The position numbers were made by a program, and so were the translations under genes. Shown here one piece after another: positions 24,973 through 37,340 of a stretch of DNA of 64,000 nucleotides (position 1 is its first letter; each line of letters begins with the position of its first letter). The notes beneath the pieces are model-generated. The model had not been told where the DNA came from and searched no databases. It saw only the letters and a list, made by a program, of their open reading frames with translations. Origin of the DNA: Aphrophora alni (Eukaryota > Arthropoda > Insecta > Hemiptera > Aphrophoridae); assembly GCA_963513935.1 (NCBI GenBank), contig OY740774.1, positions 99,021,668 to 99,085,667 of the forward strand, in the 5' to 3' direction.

Positions 24973-27040
24973 GAAGAGAAATCGTGCAGTTAAAAATTGT
25001 AACTCAATATATTCCGGGGGGAATGTTTAACCTTTTAGATGTATTTTTATAGTACTAAATTAAAATTAAAAAATAATGATATGCAATATTTGAAAAAGCG
25101 AAAATAAATTGTGCTTTATTTATTTTTCTAAAACTTTGTATTAATGACTCGCTTTACAATATTTGTAGAAAGAGATTTTAAAAGACGCGTGGTGAGCAAA
25201 TGGTAGTTGCTCTGAGTAAATCATCCTTGAAGTACATGTATATATGAATTTGACATTTCTTTAAAATTTTAACCACTTGTAACGAAATTTATAATCGATT
25301 TCCAGATATCGATTTTAGGAAAAAATATTACTTGTAAATAATTTACTTATAGTACCTGTAAATGATTCGAATATACAACATTTCGACCTTTTTGTCATAC
25401 ACTTTACATTGCAGAACTGTATTTATGCCTTTTTATTATAAATATAAATAATAATCTTTCGAAGCAAACAGTTCAGTTTGACAGTTGACAGTTATCAATT
25501 TATAAATTATAACTATGAATTTATATTTCTGATATAATTTTCTGTATTTCATGATACACTTTTCTTAATAATTTTAAAACATAATATAATCTGACAGATA
25601 TTGACAGCTGTCAATGTTTAAATACAATTCTGAGTTAATTTTTATTAAGAGAAGAAAAGAACATAAACGTACGAGCTTTTATAATAATTTCTAACGTTTG
25701 TAAAAATAGTTGATTTAAAAAAAATAAAAAATTTAACAATAAATACAATATTTTACAACTTGTAATTCTATCCCCAGTATACATTTTGTTGCAAGTATGT
25801 ATTTATTATTATTAAAATTGCTGATTTGTTATGCCCATTTCTTTACTAGAGTGTAAAAACAAAGTAAATTTACTGTTCAGAAATTGACAAAAAACTAAAA
25901 TAAACTTTGTACATCGACAATTGAAACTTAATTTGAAGGAAATGTGATTTATGCTTAAGGGGAGTTTACGGCAGAATTAAAGCAAGCTCAGCCACTTTGT
26001 AAACATATATAAATTTAAGAAAAACAACAACTACAACAATAATACAAATTTCACAAAAATATGATAAGGGGAGACTTTCTATCAGAAGAATATTCTATAG
26101 GATAACAATTTGATCAGCTTAAAAGTGGCTAGGTTACAAACATAAGTATTGAAAATAAACAAAAACTTTTAGTGAAAGGTTTTATTCTATTCATCATAAA
26201 AACTTATAATACATGTTTAAAGTGACGTCCAGACACTTGTCAACACGCTTCAACTAGCTATTTAGAAACTTTCCTTTAGAAACATTCCTTAGAGTATCCT
26301 TACGTCTTATCTTTGTAATAATGTGGTTGATATTTATTTTCAACTGCTCTTAAGTGTATAGATTACTCCAGAATACATTATTTTTTTCAAATAACACCGT
26401 GAAGAGAAATCTTAACTGGACAGATCAGAAGATCTGAGTTGACAAAGTACTTTGAAAATAATTCTTTCATTAATAATGCATGTAAAATATTCCTTAGTCT
26501 CTTAAACCAAACAAAGAAATGAATTATTGTTTAACCAACAAGAGGAGTTAGTTCATGAATAACCTGTAATTTGTATTGGTATTAATAACCTTCCTTGTAG
26601 CATTATGGGCTAAATCTGTAGGAAACAATAATTTGACTCCTTTTCGTAATACTAGGAGATCTACTGATAGCAGCTTCAATGTCTTGTAACTTTTGCTCTG
26701 TTAAAACGTTTCTATTCCGTAACTGAGCCAGTCTGCCGAAACATGACAAGATTCTGAATAGCACTTTTTACTGTAGCTTCTTTACCAAATTTTACCCTTC
26801 GTTCAGCCCCCATTTCCAATTTGATCCTCTGCAAGTAGCGCTACATATCGGCATTTAATATTTAAACCATCTATAACTTTGGGACTGTTCAAGCGATTTT
26901 AATAATTCATCTTTTAATTGTAAATAACATGTTATTTATTTTCTGATTTTCTCATCGATAAAATGTATGTTTTCGCTAAAATTTCAAAATATACCGTGTA
27001 GTATACATTTTCTCTTAACTGTTATCTGCTGTAAGATCAA
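24973..27040. other. AT-rich non-coding stretch, no gene seen
   Basis: No coding remnant or repeat structure was recognised by eye. Confidence 0.5.
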
Positions 27041-27044
27041 GAAC

Positions 27045-27178
<134 letters not shown>

Positions 27179-27237
27179 TCACAGCTACCTTTCCGGGCAT
27201 ACTCACTCGTCCTGTAAAGTACTTCTGGGGATGTTGT

Positions 27238-27263
27238 CCCTTGTGGGGATATCCCCACAAGGG
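27238..27263. repeat. Perfect 26 bp GC-rich palindrome
   Basis: The two halves meet at GGGGATATCCCC and extend to CCCTTGT and ACAAGGG. It lies about 60 bp from the GA array in otherwise AT-rich DNA. ATCCCCA-type words recur at 35.7-36.0 kb beside another GA array. Confidence 0.9.
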
Positions 27264-27289
27264 CAAGCGGCCTAAATCAAGTTTATATG

Positions 27290-28654
27290 TAATATACATA
27301 TACTTTTAAGCATATTAGATCGAAAATAATATTTTTTTTAAATATCCCCTAAAATAGCTTTTGGGACGACAGCTTTAGTTTTGAAGAGAGGCCACCAGGG
27401 CTGCGCTGAACGCAATACTCTCTCCTATAGAAGAGATTCGGGCTTTTGCCCTAAAGGTGACTTATGGGGCTCTTGAGTATGATTGGTCCATTCAAATTCG
27501 AGAGAAAAGAGCAAGTTGGTTAATGCCTTTGTGAGGATACCAAAATATTTGTATGTAGACTGCAACGAACGTCACTATGCCTTTGGGGACATTGTTGTCA
27601 GATGGAACAGATCCAGTGTTGCCGTCAATTGCACCTTTCATAAACTTAGAGTTCAGTCCGTTTGTCCATTTCAATTTCTTAGAGGTGGTTGTATACTTGT
27701 TTCTTCTTAAAGCTATTTGAATGTGTGCAATATATATTATAAATTACATAAGTTATTCGCCATTCTAAATAATTACTCCATTTAAAGAGTTCTACCTTTT
27801 ATATGAAATGGAAAAACTATTTATCTGTTTACGTCGAAAAGTGTTTGTATATCAGATATAAATTTGTCAGATTTTTAAATAATATATATCACTAGTTTTA
27901 AAGGACAAAATTATCTTTATTAAATATTTTGTTACATATTTTATGTATGAATTAATCAATTACGAATGGTTACGTAGTAATTTATCTAGGAGACCAATTT
28001 ATATTGGAAACTTTGGTTACAAACTGAAATGAAATAAAAGATGTATTAAAAATCCATAATATGGAATAGTTTTGGGGTTTTGGAATAGTAATATATTACT
28101 GTTCATATTCTTCCCAAAAACAATGTACAGTTTTATTAAAAATAATAATTGTTTTAGACTAAATTCAACAATCAATACATTTTACTTAGTACAACTTATT
28201 ATAAAATTGCATTAGTTTTAATTCAACCCATCCTACTTTTACTCCTTATTTCTAAACATCCAATGAAAATGAAAATGTATTTCATTTATATTTTTAAATG
28301 ATATATGAAATGTTTTTTATTCCCAGTTATTCTTGACAAGTGGTAATAGAATGTACAAATTCTCTGATTCAAAAAATGTGATGAATTTTAACTTTATACA
28401 ATTAAATATTATACAGTTCAATTGGCAATGACAATAGAGGGTTGAGATGTTATTTCAAGGTTTAGAATGAAAAATTTTATAAATATGTTACACAATTATA
28501 ACATATATCATGTTTATATCTGTTTATTTATACAAATAAATATAGTCTATAGTTCAATAGTATAGTGGATTCTTTTTATTGTTTGTTTTTAGTTATTATG
28601 GGGTTGTTATGCAACAAGGCATGGTTAATCATGTATAACTTGTGTTAACAACTG
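27290..28654. other. AT-rich non-coding stretch, no gene seen
   Basis: A slightly richer patch at 27360-27700 carries a 75-residue ORF (27483-27710) with no recognised motif. The rest is very AT-rich. Confidence 0.45.
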
Positions 28655-28925
28655 TTGATGGAATTTAATTGTGAATTCAAAAATGTTTTGATATTTCAAA
28701 TCCGTTCAGTGGTTTTCGAGATACAAATGATTTAATAAAGTCGTGTCATCGCATTTCAATAAAATGCAAACGCTAATGTACGCGGGTTTTTAAATTGTGT
28801 ATATTTTGGGAACCGTTGAACGGATGTTAACTATCTAAAGGAATTTGAATTCACAATTAAATTGTCTATAAATTGGTGTATCAGAATATTACTACAGCGA
28901 TTAATAAACCAACAAAAATATCAGT
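28655..28925 (+). repeat. Penelope-associated pseudo-LTR-like repeat, partial copy
   Basis: It contains the block order AATCCGTTCAGTGGTTTTCGAG, TTTAATAAAG, TGTACGCGGGTTT, GAACCGTTGAACGGATGTTAA, TTGAATTCACAATTAAATT, and GCGATTAATAAAC. The same order recurs near 29790, 30303, 32460 and, in decayed form, after 33576. Confidence 0.65.
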
Positions 28926-29041
28926 ATTGTCCATACTTTTCTATGAGAAATACAGCATATAATTAACAGCTGATAAAGTACTAATAAGCGCGTAACGTAC
29001 TCAACAAAAATTGATATATATATTTTTAACTGTTTGATGGA

Positions 29042-30330
29042 TTTTTGTTTTGGTGTCAATTCCCAAACACGGTTACGGCTTGCCAACGACAAAGCAAGTG
29101 CCAATTCACTCAAATATCAGCCACAAAATTATTCCCGAATTAAATATACCAACAAATAAAATAAAACGTCAATTATTATTGAATATATTTGGCCACATTT
29201 TCTAAAAATTAAATTAAATTCTTGGTATATTTTCTTTTAAAATTTTTAAAGTTATTACTAGAAACATGTAGTTATAATCACTGACCATACCTGGTAATGA
29301 TAATTTCATTATTTACACATATATAATTATTATGAACAAAGGCTACATAATGAAACAATGGTAGGCCTATCAGTCGTGAAATTAAATTCAAGTTCGGGAT
29401 GTTGGGGTATTCGGTAACGTAGGCTACTCAACATTATTTATATATATTTTTAACCGTTTGATGGATTTTTGTTTTGAAAAAATATTTGAATTCACAATAA
29501 AATTTTCTATAAAATCTTTATTAGTAGGCTACTTGTTGTTAGGTTAATTTATATTAAAAACCACGATAAATTGTATATAATTCGTTTTAAGTATACATTG
29601 GCGTAAATTAATTCAAATAGCTAAACTATAATTGTCCATACATAAAAACATAAAACTGACAATTTATAGTAAATTTTATGAGGAATCCGAATCCGTTTTA
29701 AAAAATAACTTCCGATAATTAGTTTTCGATATATAAGCGTTTTTGTACTATCGCCTGCCCAATTTTTATACTCTCTGTACGAAAATCAAAACCGAGTACG
29801 CGGGTTTACTAAATTGTGTTTATTTCTAGAACCGTGGAACGGATGTTAATTACCTAAAGAAAATTGAATTCACAATTAAATTTTCTATAAATTGGTATAT
29901 CAGAATATTACCAAAGAGATTAATAAACGTGAGTAATAAACCAATTAAACATAGCAGTATTTAGAAATCATTTATAATTTTGAGCGATTAGAATTAACGT
30001 TCATAAATCAAAAAACATTGTATATATCATTTTCAAATTTTTGTAGGTTTTTTATATAGTCATATAGAATATTTCCTGAAAATGTTAACAAAATCTATAA
30101 ATAAAAAGACTAGGCCTATACAAGTTATAATTTGACGCTATTTTCAACCAAACCGATAGATGTAAACTGTTGTAAATTGTTTAATTATAATTATACTATT
30201 AGCATAGATCTGATAGTTTATAGAAAATTTAATTGTGAATTCAAATTTTGTTTGATATTTCAAATCCGTTCGGTAGTTTTCGAGATACAAATGATTTAAT
30301 AAAGGCGTGTCATTGCATTTCAATAAAATT
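29042..30330 (+). repeat. Direct repeat unit 1 (Penelope 3' end plus pseudo-LTR-like block)
   Basis: Starting at GGTGTCAATTCCCAAACACG, this segment is nearly identical to the unit starting at 31724, with only small indels (for example a 3 bp ATT difference near 29180) and substitutions over about 1.28 kb. It begins inside the coding tail of the Penelope-like protein. It then runs through a non-coding block to a repeat containing CGGGTTTACTAAATTGTG and GAACCGT. Within the unit that last block is itself repeated about 510-535 bp apart (near 29795 and 30330), as expected for tandem pseudo-LTRs. Confidence 0.75.
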
Positions 30331-30625
30331 CAAACGCTAATGTACACGGGTTTACTAAATTGTGTTTATTTCGAGAACCGTAGAATGGATGTTAATTATC
30401 TAAAGAAAATTGAATTCACAATTAAATTGTCTATAAATTGGTATATCATATTACTACAGCGATTAATAAACGTATGTAATAAACCAATAATAATAGCAGT
30501 ATTTAGAAATCGGTTACTATTTTGCTATAAACGTTCATAAATCAAAAAAATATATATATATCATTTTCAAATTGTTGTATGATTTTTATATAGTCATATA
30601 GAACATTTCCTGAAAATTTTAATAA
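30303..30625 (+). repeat. Pseudo-LTR-like repeat immediately 5' of the Penelope coding remnant
   Basis: It has the same block order as the copies near 28735, 29795 and 32460, ending with TATAGTCATATAGAACATTTCC and AAAATCT. The sequence then departs into the coding remnant. Confidence 0.65.
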
Positions 30626-30899
30626 AATCTTTATTTAATATAATCTTTATAACGAAAATTCGTTATCAAACTTCTTAAGAGTTTGAAAAAAATAATAAGT
30701 AGCGGTCCTATGATACGTACAAAACGCCGACCGCAATACAGACCGGTGTCGTATACAGTTAAAAAAAACTGTTTTTTCAGCGCTCGTTGATTCGACAGAA
30801 AAACTGTTGCGAGATTCGTCTGTCTATGGAAGTAAGGAAGGACAAAATTCTGCTGTAAGGACAAATCTAAAACAAACATCTCTGGTCGGAAATGAATCA

Positions 30900-31850
30900 A
30901 AATAGGCCAAAAATAGTCTTCAGATAGTATGTAGACGATACAATAGTACTTTTCTATGGCAACAATAGATAATTAAAAACTCTGATTAACTTCGTAAACA
31001 CAATGCATCCAAAACTCCAATTCACGGTTGAAGTGGAAACAAATAACAATTTAAACTTTTTAGACCTATCAATTTCAAAAATAAACAATAGTGTTAAGTT
31101 CAACATCTATAGAAAACCTACCACAACAAACCAGACTATACACGCTTTTTCCCATCATCCATGTCATATAAAAATGGCAGCTTACAATAATTTCGTTAAC
31201 AGGCTAGCCTCAGTACCTCTAGACAAGGAGAAGTATGAACAGGAAGTAAACATAATTAAACCCATCGCAGTATACAATTGGTACAAAAGCTCAGATATCG
31301 ACCAACTCATCAGGTAACATACAAATAAGAAACCCATTATTAAAAAGAAAAAGCAAACTTACGTCTCCACAGAATATAGATCAGCATTGAGTCATACTCC
31401 AAAACGTAGACTGGCTAAAGAGAACGTAACCGTTGCTTTCAATACCTCAAACAAACTATACTATTTTTTAAATAACCCAAAAAAGACATACATAATGACA
31501 AACACGATAAGACTGCCATATACAATATCACTTGTTGTAGGCCTACAGTAATGAATGTCCGAATTTTTATATAGGACAGACTGCCCGCTCTTTCAACAAA
31601 AGTTTTAAGGAACACTTCCCTAAGAGGACTTCATATACAAACTCTGCTTTTGGTGAACATCTTATCAACAAAAACGATAAATACACAGATATCTAACCTA
31701 ACATGGAGATATTGCAACAAAAGTTTGGTGTCAATTCCCAAACACGGTTACGGCTTGCCAACGACAAAGCAAGTGCCAATTCACTCAAATATCAGCCACA
31801 AAATTATTCCCGAATTAAATATACCAACAAATAAAATAAAACGTCAATTA
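30900..31850 (+). pseudogene. Penelope-like retroelement: reverse transcriptase C-terminus and GIY-YIG endonuclease, broken
   Basis: The plus strand reads YVDDTIVLFYGNNR at about 30931-30972. YVDD is the catalytic motif C of the reverse transcriptase. A TAG lies just before it and a TAA just after NNR. The frame continues LKTLINFVNTMHPKLQF, NNNLNFLDLSIS, FNIYRKPTTTN, HAFSHHPCHIK, motifs characteristic of Penelope-like palm and thumb. After a stop at 31315, a shifted frame gives CPNFYIGQTARSF, FKEHFPK and FGEHLIN, the GIY-YIG nuclease signature with its Tyr, Arg and His. At least two frameshifts and several stops make it non-functional. Upstream reverse transcriptase motifs are not seen. The live enzyme copies element RNA at a nick the nuclease makes. 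Confidence 0.88.
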
Positions 31851-33019
31851 TTGAATATATTTGGCCACATTTTCTAAAAATTAAATTAAATTCTTGGTAT
31901 ATTTTCTTTTAAAATTTTTAAAGTTATTACTAGAAACATGTAGTTATAATCACTGACCATACCTGGTAATGATAATTTCATTATTTACACATATATAATT
32001 ATTATGAACAAAGGCTACATAATGAAACAATGGTAGGCCTATCAGTCGTGAAATTAAATTCAAGTTCGGGATGTTGGGGTATTCGGTAACGTAGGTTACT
32101 CAACATTATTTATATATATATTTTTAACCGTTTGATGGATTTTTGTTTTGAAAAAATATTTGAATTCACAATAAAATTTTCTATAAAATCTTTATTAGTA
32201 GGCTACTGGTTGTTAGGTTAATTTGTATTAAAAACCATGATGAATTGTATATAATTCGTTTTAAATATACATTGGCGTAAATTAATTCAAAAAGTTAAAC
32301 TATAATTGTCCGTACATAAAAACATAAAATTTATAATTTATAGTATATTTTATGAGGAATCCAAATCCGTTTTAAAAAATAACTTCCGATAATTAGTTTT
32401 CGATATATAAGCGTTTTTGTACTATCGCGTACCCAATTTGTATACTCTGTACGAAAATCAAAACATAATACGTTGGTTTACTAAATTGTGTTTATTTCGA
32501 GAACCGTTAAACGGATGTTAATTATCTTTAAAAAAAATTGAATTCACAATTCTATACATTTTATATAATTTGGTATATCAGAATATAACTACAGCGATTA
32601 ATAAACGTATGTAGCCTAATAAACCAATAAAATTAGCAGTATTTAGAAATCGTTTACATTTTTGCTATACACGTTCATAAATCAAAACATTATGTATATA
32701 TCATTTTCAAATTTTTGTATGATTTTTATATAGTCATATAGAACATTTCCTGAAAATTTTAACAAAATCTATAAATAAATAGACTAGGCCTATACAAGTT
32801 ATAATTTGACACTATTTTCAACCAGACCGATAGCGGTAAATGGTTGTAAATTGTTTAATTATTATTAGTCTAGATATGATAGTTATAGAAGTCTAGCTTT
32901 GATAGTTTATAGAAAATTTAATTGTGAATTCAAAAATGTTTTGATATTTCAAATCCGTTTGGTGGTTTTCGAGATGCAAATGATTTAAAAAAGGCGTATC
33001 GTCGCATTTCAATAAAGTT
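31724..33019 (+). repeat. Direct repeat unit 2 (Penelope 3' end plus pseudo-LTR-like block)
   Basis: It is a second copy of the 29042-30330 unit, here continuous with the Penelope coding remnant, so this is the better preserved arrangement. It includes GTTGGGGTATTCGGTAACG, TTGATGGATTTTTGTTTTG, and the GAACCGTTAAACGGATG block near 32500. It ends abruptly at CAATAAAGTT where a MITE begins. Confidence 0.75.
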
Positions 33020-33575
33020 CACAAAAAGTTTAGGTTACTTTATTTATTTGAAAATTTATTTATATATTTTATGAAATTTATTTCAATGTTGTTTTGAAGA
33101 AATTTGTTTTTTCGTTGTAAAGTAATTAAATTTTATTGTATCTTGATGAAATTTTCACAACATGTACGTATATATTTTGTTGTCATAATTATTAAATTTT
33201 ATTTAATTTTGTTAATTAGTTAAGAGAAATTGTTTTTTTTTGTTGTAAATCAATAAAATTTTATTATATCTTGATGATTTTTTCACAAAATGTGTATAAA
33301 TATATTAGTAAGAAGTGTGGTAAATTTTGTTTAAATCTCTCAATTCGTTTAAAAAATATATATCAAAATAGACGATGATTTGTATATATATATTTAAACG
33401 AATAAACAGATTTAAATAAATTTTAACACATCTATTAATTAATATTTGTACACATTTGGTGAAAATTTCATCAAGATACAATAAAATTTAATTACTTTAC
33501 AACGAAAAAACTAATTTCTTCCCTACTTTTAACAACATTGAAGTAGATTTTAACAAGTAACCTAAACTTTTTGTG
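33020..33575. mobile_element. MITE with about 200-260 bp inverted repeats inserted in the Penelope repeat
   Basis: The ends read CACAAAAAGTTTAGGTTACTT inward from both sides, and the arms share TTTTTTCGTTGTAAAGTAATT and TGTATCTTGATGAAATTTTC. The left arm also has a tandem second copy of that block. Flanking sequence on the right (TGTACATGGTTTTATTAAATTGT) resumes the pseudo-LTR-like repeat interrupted at 33019, which confirms insertion into it. No coding capacity was seen. Confidence 0.75.
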
Positions 33576-33735
33576 AAATAATGACAAATTTGTACATGGT
33601 TTTATTAAATTGTTACTAAAAATCCCCATAAGAAATACATAGTAAAATATATTTGTTGGTATATTTTTTTAGTTAATATACATTTAAGTTTGATTTGTCT
33701 CTCAGTGCAAAGCCGAATCGGACCAGCTAGTAAAC
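33576..33735 (+). repeat. Continuation of the pseudo-LTR-like repeat ending in a Helitron-like terminus
   Basis: After the MITE the repeat resumes in decayed form. It ends with a small CCGA-A-TCGG hairpin followed by ACCAGCTAGT. A short hairpin a few bases before CTAG followed by T is the usual 3' end of Helitrons, so part of this block might belong to a non-autonomous Helitron. No matching 5' TC end was established. Confidence 0.3.
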
Positions 33736-35995
33736 TATATAATATTACTATGGCAGATAATTTTAGAAAAGTAAAAATATCACTTCCGTCAGTAAGAAAA
33801 GTGTCAGTGGACTTTGGACCCATGAAAAGGACCATCTGTAAGTTGTCTAAACCATAAAGTTCTACTTGTTTACAATTATTTTACTTACAAACAACCCGCC
33901 GTGTAATAAATAACTTTCTCTGTAGACATATTTTTGAGTTCTAAGTCCAAGCTATTGTAATTTATTCAGGTAACACACACCCACTTGAACCTGTTTAAAC
34001 CCCAGGCCTCGCTTCCGCCTTCAGCTAATTCAATATTGTGTCTCATTTATGCATCCCCACTATAGGAAATTAACATTCTTTTCATGATCGTAATTTGGAA
34101 ATTTCCATCGAATATTTGAAAAGTACAGTAAACGAAAAAATTAGAAGAATGATACCAAACACGACATAATTTGGTAAAAAAATCATACAATATAGGCGCA
34201 GCCTGCTTGTGTGTAGTAACAATCGAGTTGGTTTTTGGTAACGATATTAAATTAAATTTTGTCAAAAATGTATACATAACAATAGTCGTAGTACGCCTAA
34301 TGTTTAAGTTTTTTCTTATTTCTTAAGTGTATTGACAAATCAAACCTAGCATCCCTTGTGCATTTACGACCTACCAGTAGCCGACCAAGCCCTTAGTCCC
34401 AACCTTTTGTTTGTTAATGGGGGGTAATAAACATGACAGAAATTGTGTGGTAAAGTTAACAGCACTTTGATTTTTTATACAAATTAATTGTATTTAGAGC
34501 TGTTAACGAATTATAAAGCCAGTTGTAGTTATTTTTTACGTTCCTAATAAGTAGGCCTATACTTAAAAGAGTTGATTTTATTATCAGTTTGTACGAATGT
34601 ATTATTATTATTTTTGTTAACTTCTTTACTGTATTCCAATTAGACTAATAAAGTCAGAAGAGATAGTGACACGCAGTAAAAAAAAAACTTTAGTAACTAG
34701 GTTTGAACCTACGCAACTAAGTTGTAGGTCCATCTGTAACCTACCAGAATAGACGAATAGGGTTAATCGTAAGTTTCTTAATGCTGAACATTTGATTTAT
34801 TTTAACCTTTTGGTTAGTCATATCTTCAAAGAATTAAAAATGGCAGCAAAAATAAAAGTAAAGAACGACTTAACGTTTTTATGAGCCATTTAAAAAAAAA
34901 TGTTTACTATGTTTTTAATGGGAAACCATAAAAATATTACGCTACCGTTTTCGCATCTCGAGATCTGATTCAAATTACAGTATTTGTATAGGAATTTCTG
35001 TTTTAATTCTAACTTATAATTATTTTTATGTCTATGTTATATTTTTCTGTGTAAAACTTGAGCAGTACTAATAATAAAAGTTACAAGGTATTAATTCATA
35101 GACAAAATGTATTTTACCTCAGTTACATTTTGAAAGGAATATGTTTATTTAATTTTCATGTGTCCCATTGAAAATATAACTTTTTTTGGTTGTAGTTTGA
35201 ATAATATAATGTTCCTGGATGAGAGTGGGAAGTAACAAATCTAATTTAAATGTTCATCCCGATAATTATTAAATGAAATAAATAAAATTGTATGTTCGAG
35301 TATCGCGGTGTCTTGATTCATAATTTTAAAATGCTCTAAAATGGTGGTGGTAAAACGAAACACAATAATTACAAAGAATTCACACAAACATTGTTAGTGA
35401 GTTTTTCAGGATTATTTCCATTTAACATTCATTTGAAGCTTCCTTGTATCAACCAGGCGTTTTTGTTATACATTATTAGTTTTGTTTCCGAAGTAATAAT
35501 TTAAAACTTGACTTATCAAAAAGTTTGTAAATTTGTTAGTATACTGTTATTTTCATTTACTACAATTTACTTTATAAATTACAATTTATTTAACAAATAT
35601 GAAACATAATTTAATTTAATCAATCACTTAACGAATAACAACAAAAATATAAACATAATGACATGCAATAAGATGTAAACGTGGGACAAATAATACATCC
35701 CCGTAAATCACTCTCTCACATCCTCGCAAAGCTTCTCTCTAACAAAATAATCATATCCCCAGAAAAGCTTGTCTCTTACATGCCCACAAGTTTCTGTCTC
35801 TCGTAACCGTTACATCCCCACAAAACACATATTTAAAAAAAAATCAAAATCAAAATTTTCGAGAGATAACGTATTAGGAGTAATACTTATTTATTAAGCA
35901 ATACATTTTTTAAAAATCAGACTTCTACCTTTTATATTTACCGAGATCCCACAAGGTATCTCCAGGACGTATATCCCCAGAAGGGTACATGCGAT
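33736..35995. other. Non-coding stretch; degenerate ATCCCCA-rich patch near the right end
   Basis: No gene was recognised. From about 35695 to 35825 words such as ACATCCCCACAA and ATCCCCAGAA recur among CT-rich segments, and two more occur near 35945-35990 just before the GA array. Confidence 0.45.
34690..34755 (-). repeat. tRNA-derived SINE or tRNA pseudogene (candidate)
   Basis: On the minus strand, GGTTACAGATGG (weak A-box-like) is followed by GTAGGTTCAAACC, which fits the Pol III B box GGTTCRANNCC. The spacing is about 35 bases. A run of nine T follows shortly downstream, as in a Pol III terminator. The clover-leaf is not intact, so a working tRNA is unlikely. Confidence 0.4.
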
Positions 35996-36182
<187 letters not shown>

Positions 36183-36319
36183 GTTAGGTTTTATTTCAAC
36201 GCGTTTCTATTAGATCGCTTTTATGATTTGCGTATCCGCCATTTTCAAAAGAAAAGTACTTCAAGGCAACCCTGTACATATACCGTTCGGCCTAATTGCA
36301 AAGAACATTATTCATAATT

Positions 36320-36369
36320 TTCCTAACGAATGACGTCGCCGTAACACCATAAAACACACAAACGTAAAT
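36320..36369 (+). promoter_or_regulatory. Possible promoter / 5' UTR of the candidate gene at 36370
   Basis: ATGACGTCGCCG (near 36331) contains TGACGTC, the CREB/ATF-type site, and CCGCCATTTTC lies near 36236. The segment is locally CpG-richer than its surroundings and has no TATA box at a convincing spacing. It is inferred only from its place just upstream of the candidate exon. Confidence 0.3.
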
Positions 36370-36541
36370 ATGAAATGCGAAATGGCCACAAGATCACCAC
36401 CCTCCGCTGCTTTAATGAACAGACTTTTATGTATAACTTCTGTAACTACAAGACATGGGTTAATCCAAAGCAGATGCAACTATTCGCTAGTTGATAGAGG
36501 CTCAAGTGTGCAAACACTGGTGTTTACCGATGCAGGACGAG
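36370..36541 (+). CDS. Candidate first coding exon of a nuclear-encoded mitochondrial protein
   Basis: The frame opens with two in-frame ATGs (36370 and 36382). The second, in GCGAAATGGCC, has a purine at -3 and G at +4 and is the likelier start. The peptide from there begins MATRSPPSAALMNRLLC and is rich in Arg, Ser and Thr with no acidic residue for about 36 residues, as in a mitochondrial targeting presequence. It continues SSVQTLVFTDAGRG. The frame meets ACGAG|GTAAGC at 36541/36542, a strong splice donor, leaving a phase 1 intron. Codon use is more balanced than in neighbouring ORFs. The LVF(T)-type start after the presequence loosely recalls mitochondrial enoyl reductases of the MECR type, but that is a guess. 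No second exon was recognised downstream in the window, so the intron would be long. Confidence 0.45.
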
Positions 36542-37039
36542 GTAAGCAAATGGTTCAACTCTAAAGTGCTTATGTAGCCGCCTAAACAACAGTTTGTAAA
36601 CAAGGTAGAATTTGGGATAAGTGGAGGAAGAAAAATATTTAGAACTTGGAAGCTACACAGTGTAAATTCACTGTTTATACCAGTATTTGCTATTAAAATT
36701 GAGTTAGACTTAAACAATGTAATCCGTGATTTTGCTTTTATGCATGTTATGTAAAAACTTTACATTTCAGGAAAATAAATTAAATTGTTTTTTAAATAAC
36801 TTCATGAAAAAAAACATTTGAAACGCGTCATATTGAATTTCTTGAAGGAAAAATATTTTTTTAAATTAAGGGTGCGAAAAGTATCTATTCATGGACTATA
36901 ATGTGACCACTTCTAGAAAAGTAAAGACATATTAATGTAATAGGCGGGACTTTGTCATAGCCATTCTAATGATAATTTGTAGAAGAGATTTACGGAGTGA
37001 AGTCCGGTTGTTTGTTCGACTGCTAAAAAAAAGTAAAAA

Positions 37040-37340
37040 AGTTCCTATAAATATAGGTCCGAAAAGTCTTAGTCGTCTATACGTTAGACTTTTACTAAAA
37101 AAATATTATAACTTCGGACATAGATAATATTTTCAGTTTACATTTGATAAACATATTTTTTATGTTACGGTTTACAAGCGTACCAAAATAAAGAATTTAA
37201 TTTGTAAATTTTCAAAATGGCGGCCGTTTAAAACATTTAACATCCATGAATATCTCTAAAACCGTTAACTTTACAATAAAATTTATCAAGGACAAAATAT
37301 TCTCTTTAAGCTGAAGGAATTGAAAACAGCAAATTGTTGA
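37040..37340. mobile_element. Decayed MITE related to the element at 57815-58430
   Basis: ATGTTACGGTTTACAAGCGTACCAAA, AAAGAATTTAATTTG and TTTTCAAAATGGCGGCCGTT follow the same order as blocks in one arm of the 57.8 kb element, with AACCGTTAACTTTACA matching its centre. No termini or TA duplications were identified here. Confidence 0.5.

Noticed and set aside
30631..30900. 89-residue minus-strand ORF within the Penelope cluster
   Set aside because: It is antisense to the region leading into the YVDD frame and has no recognised motif.
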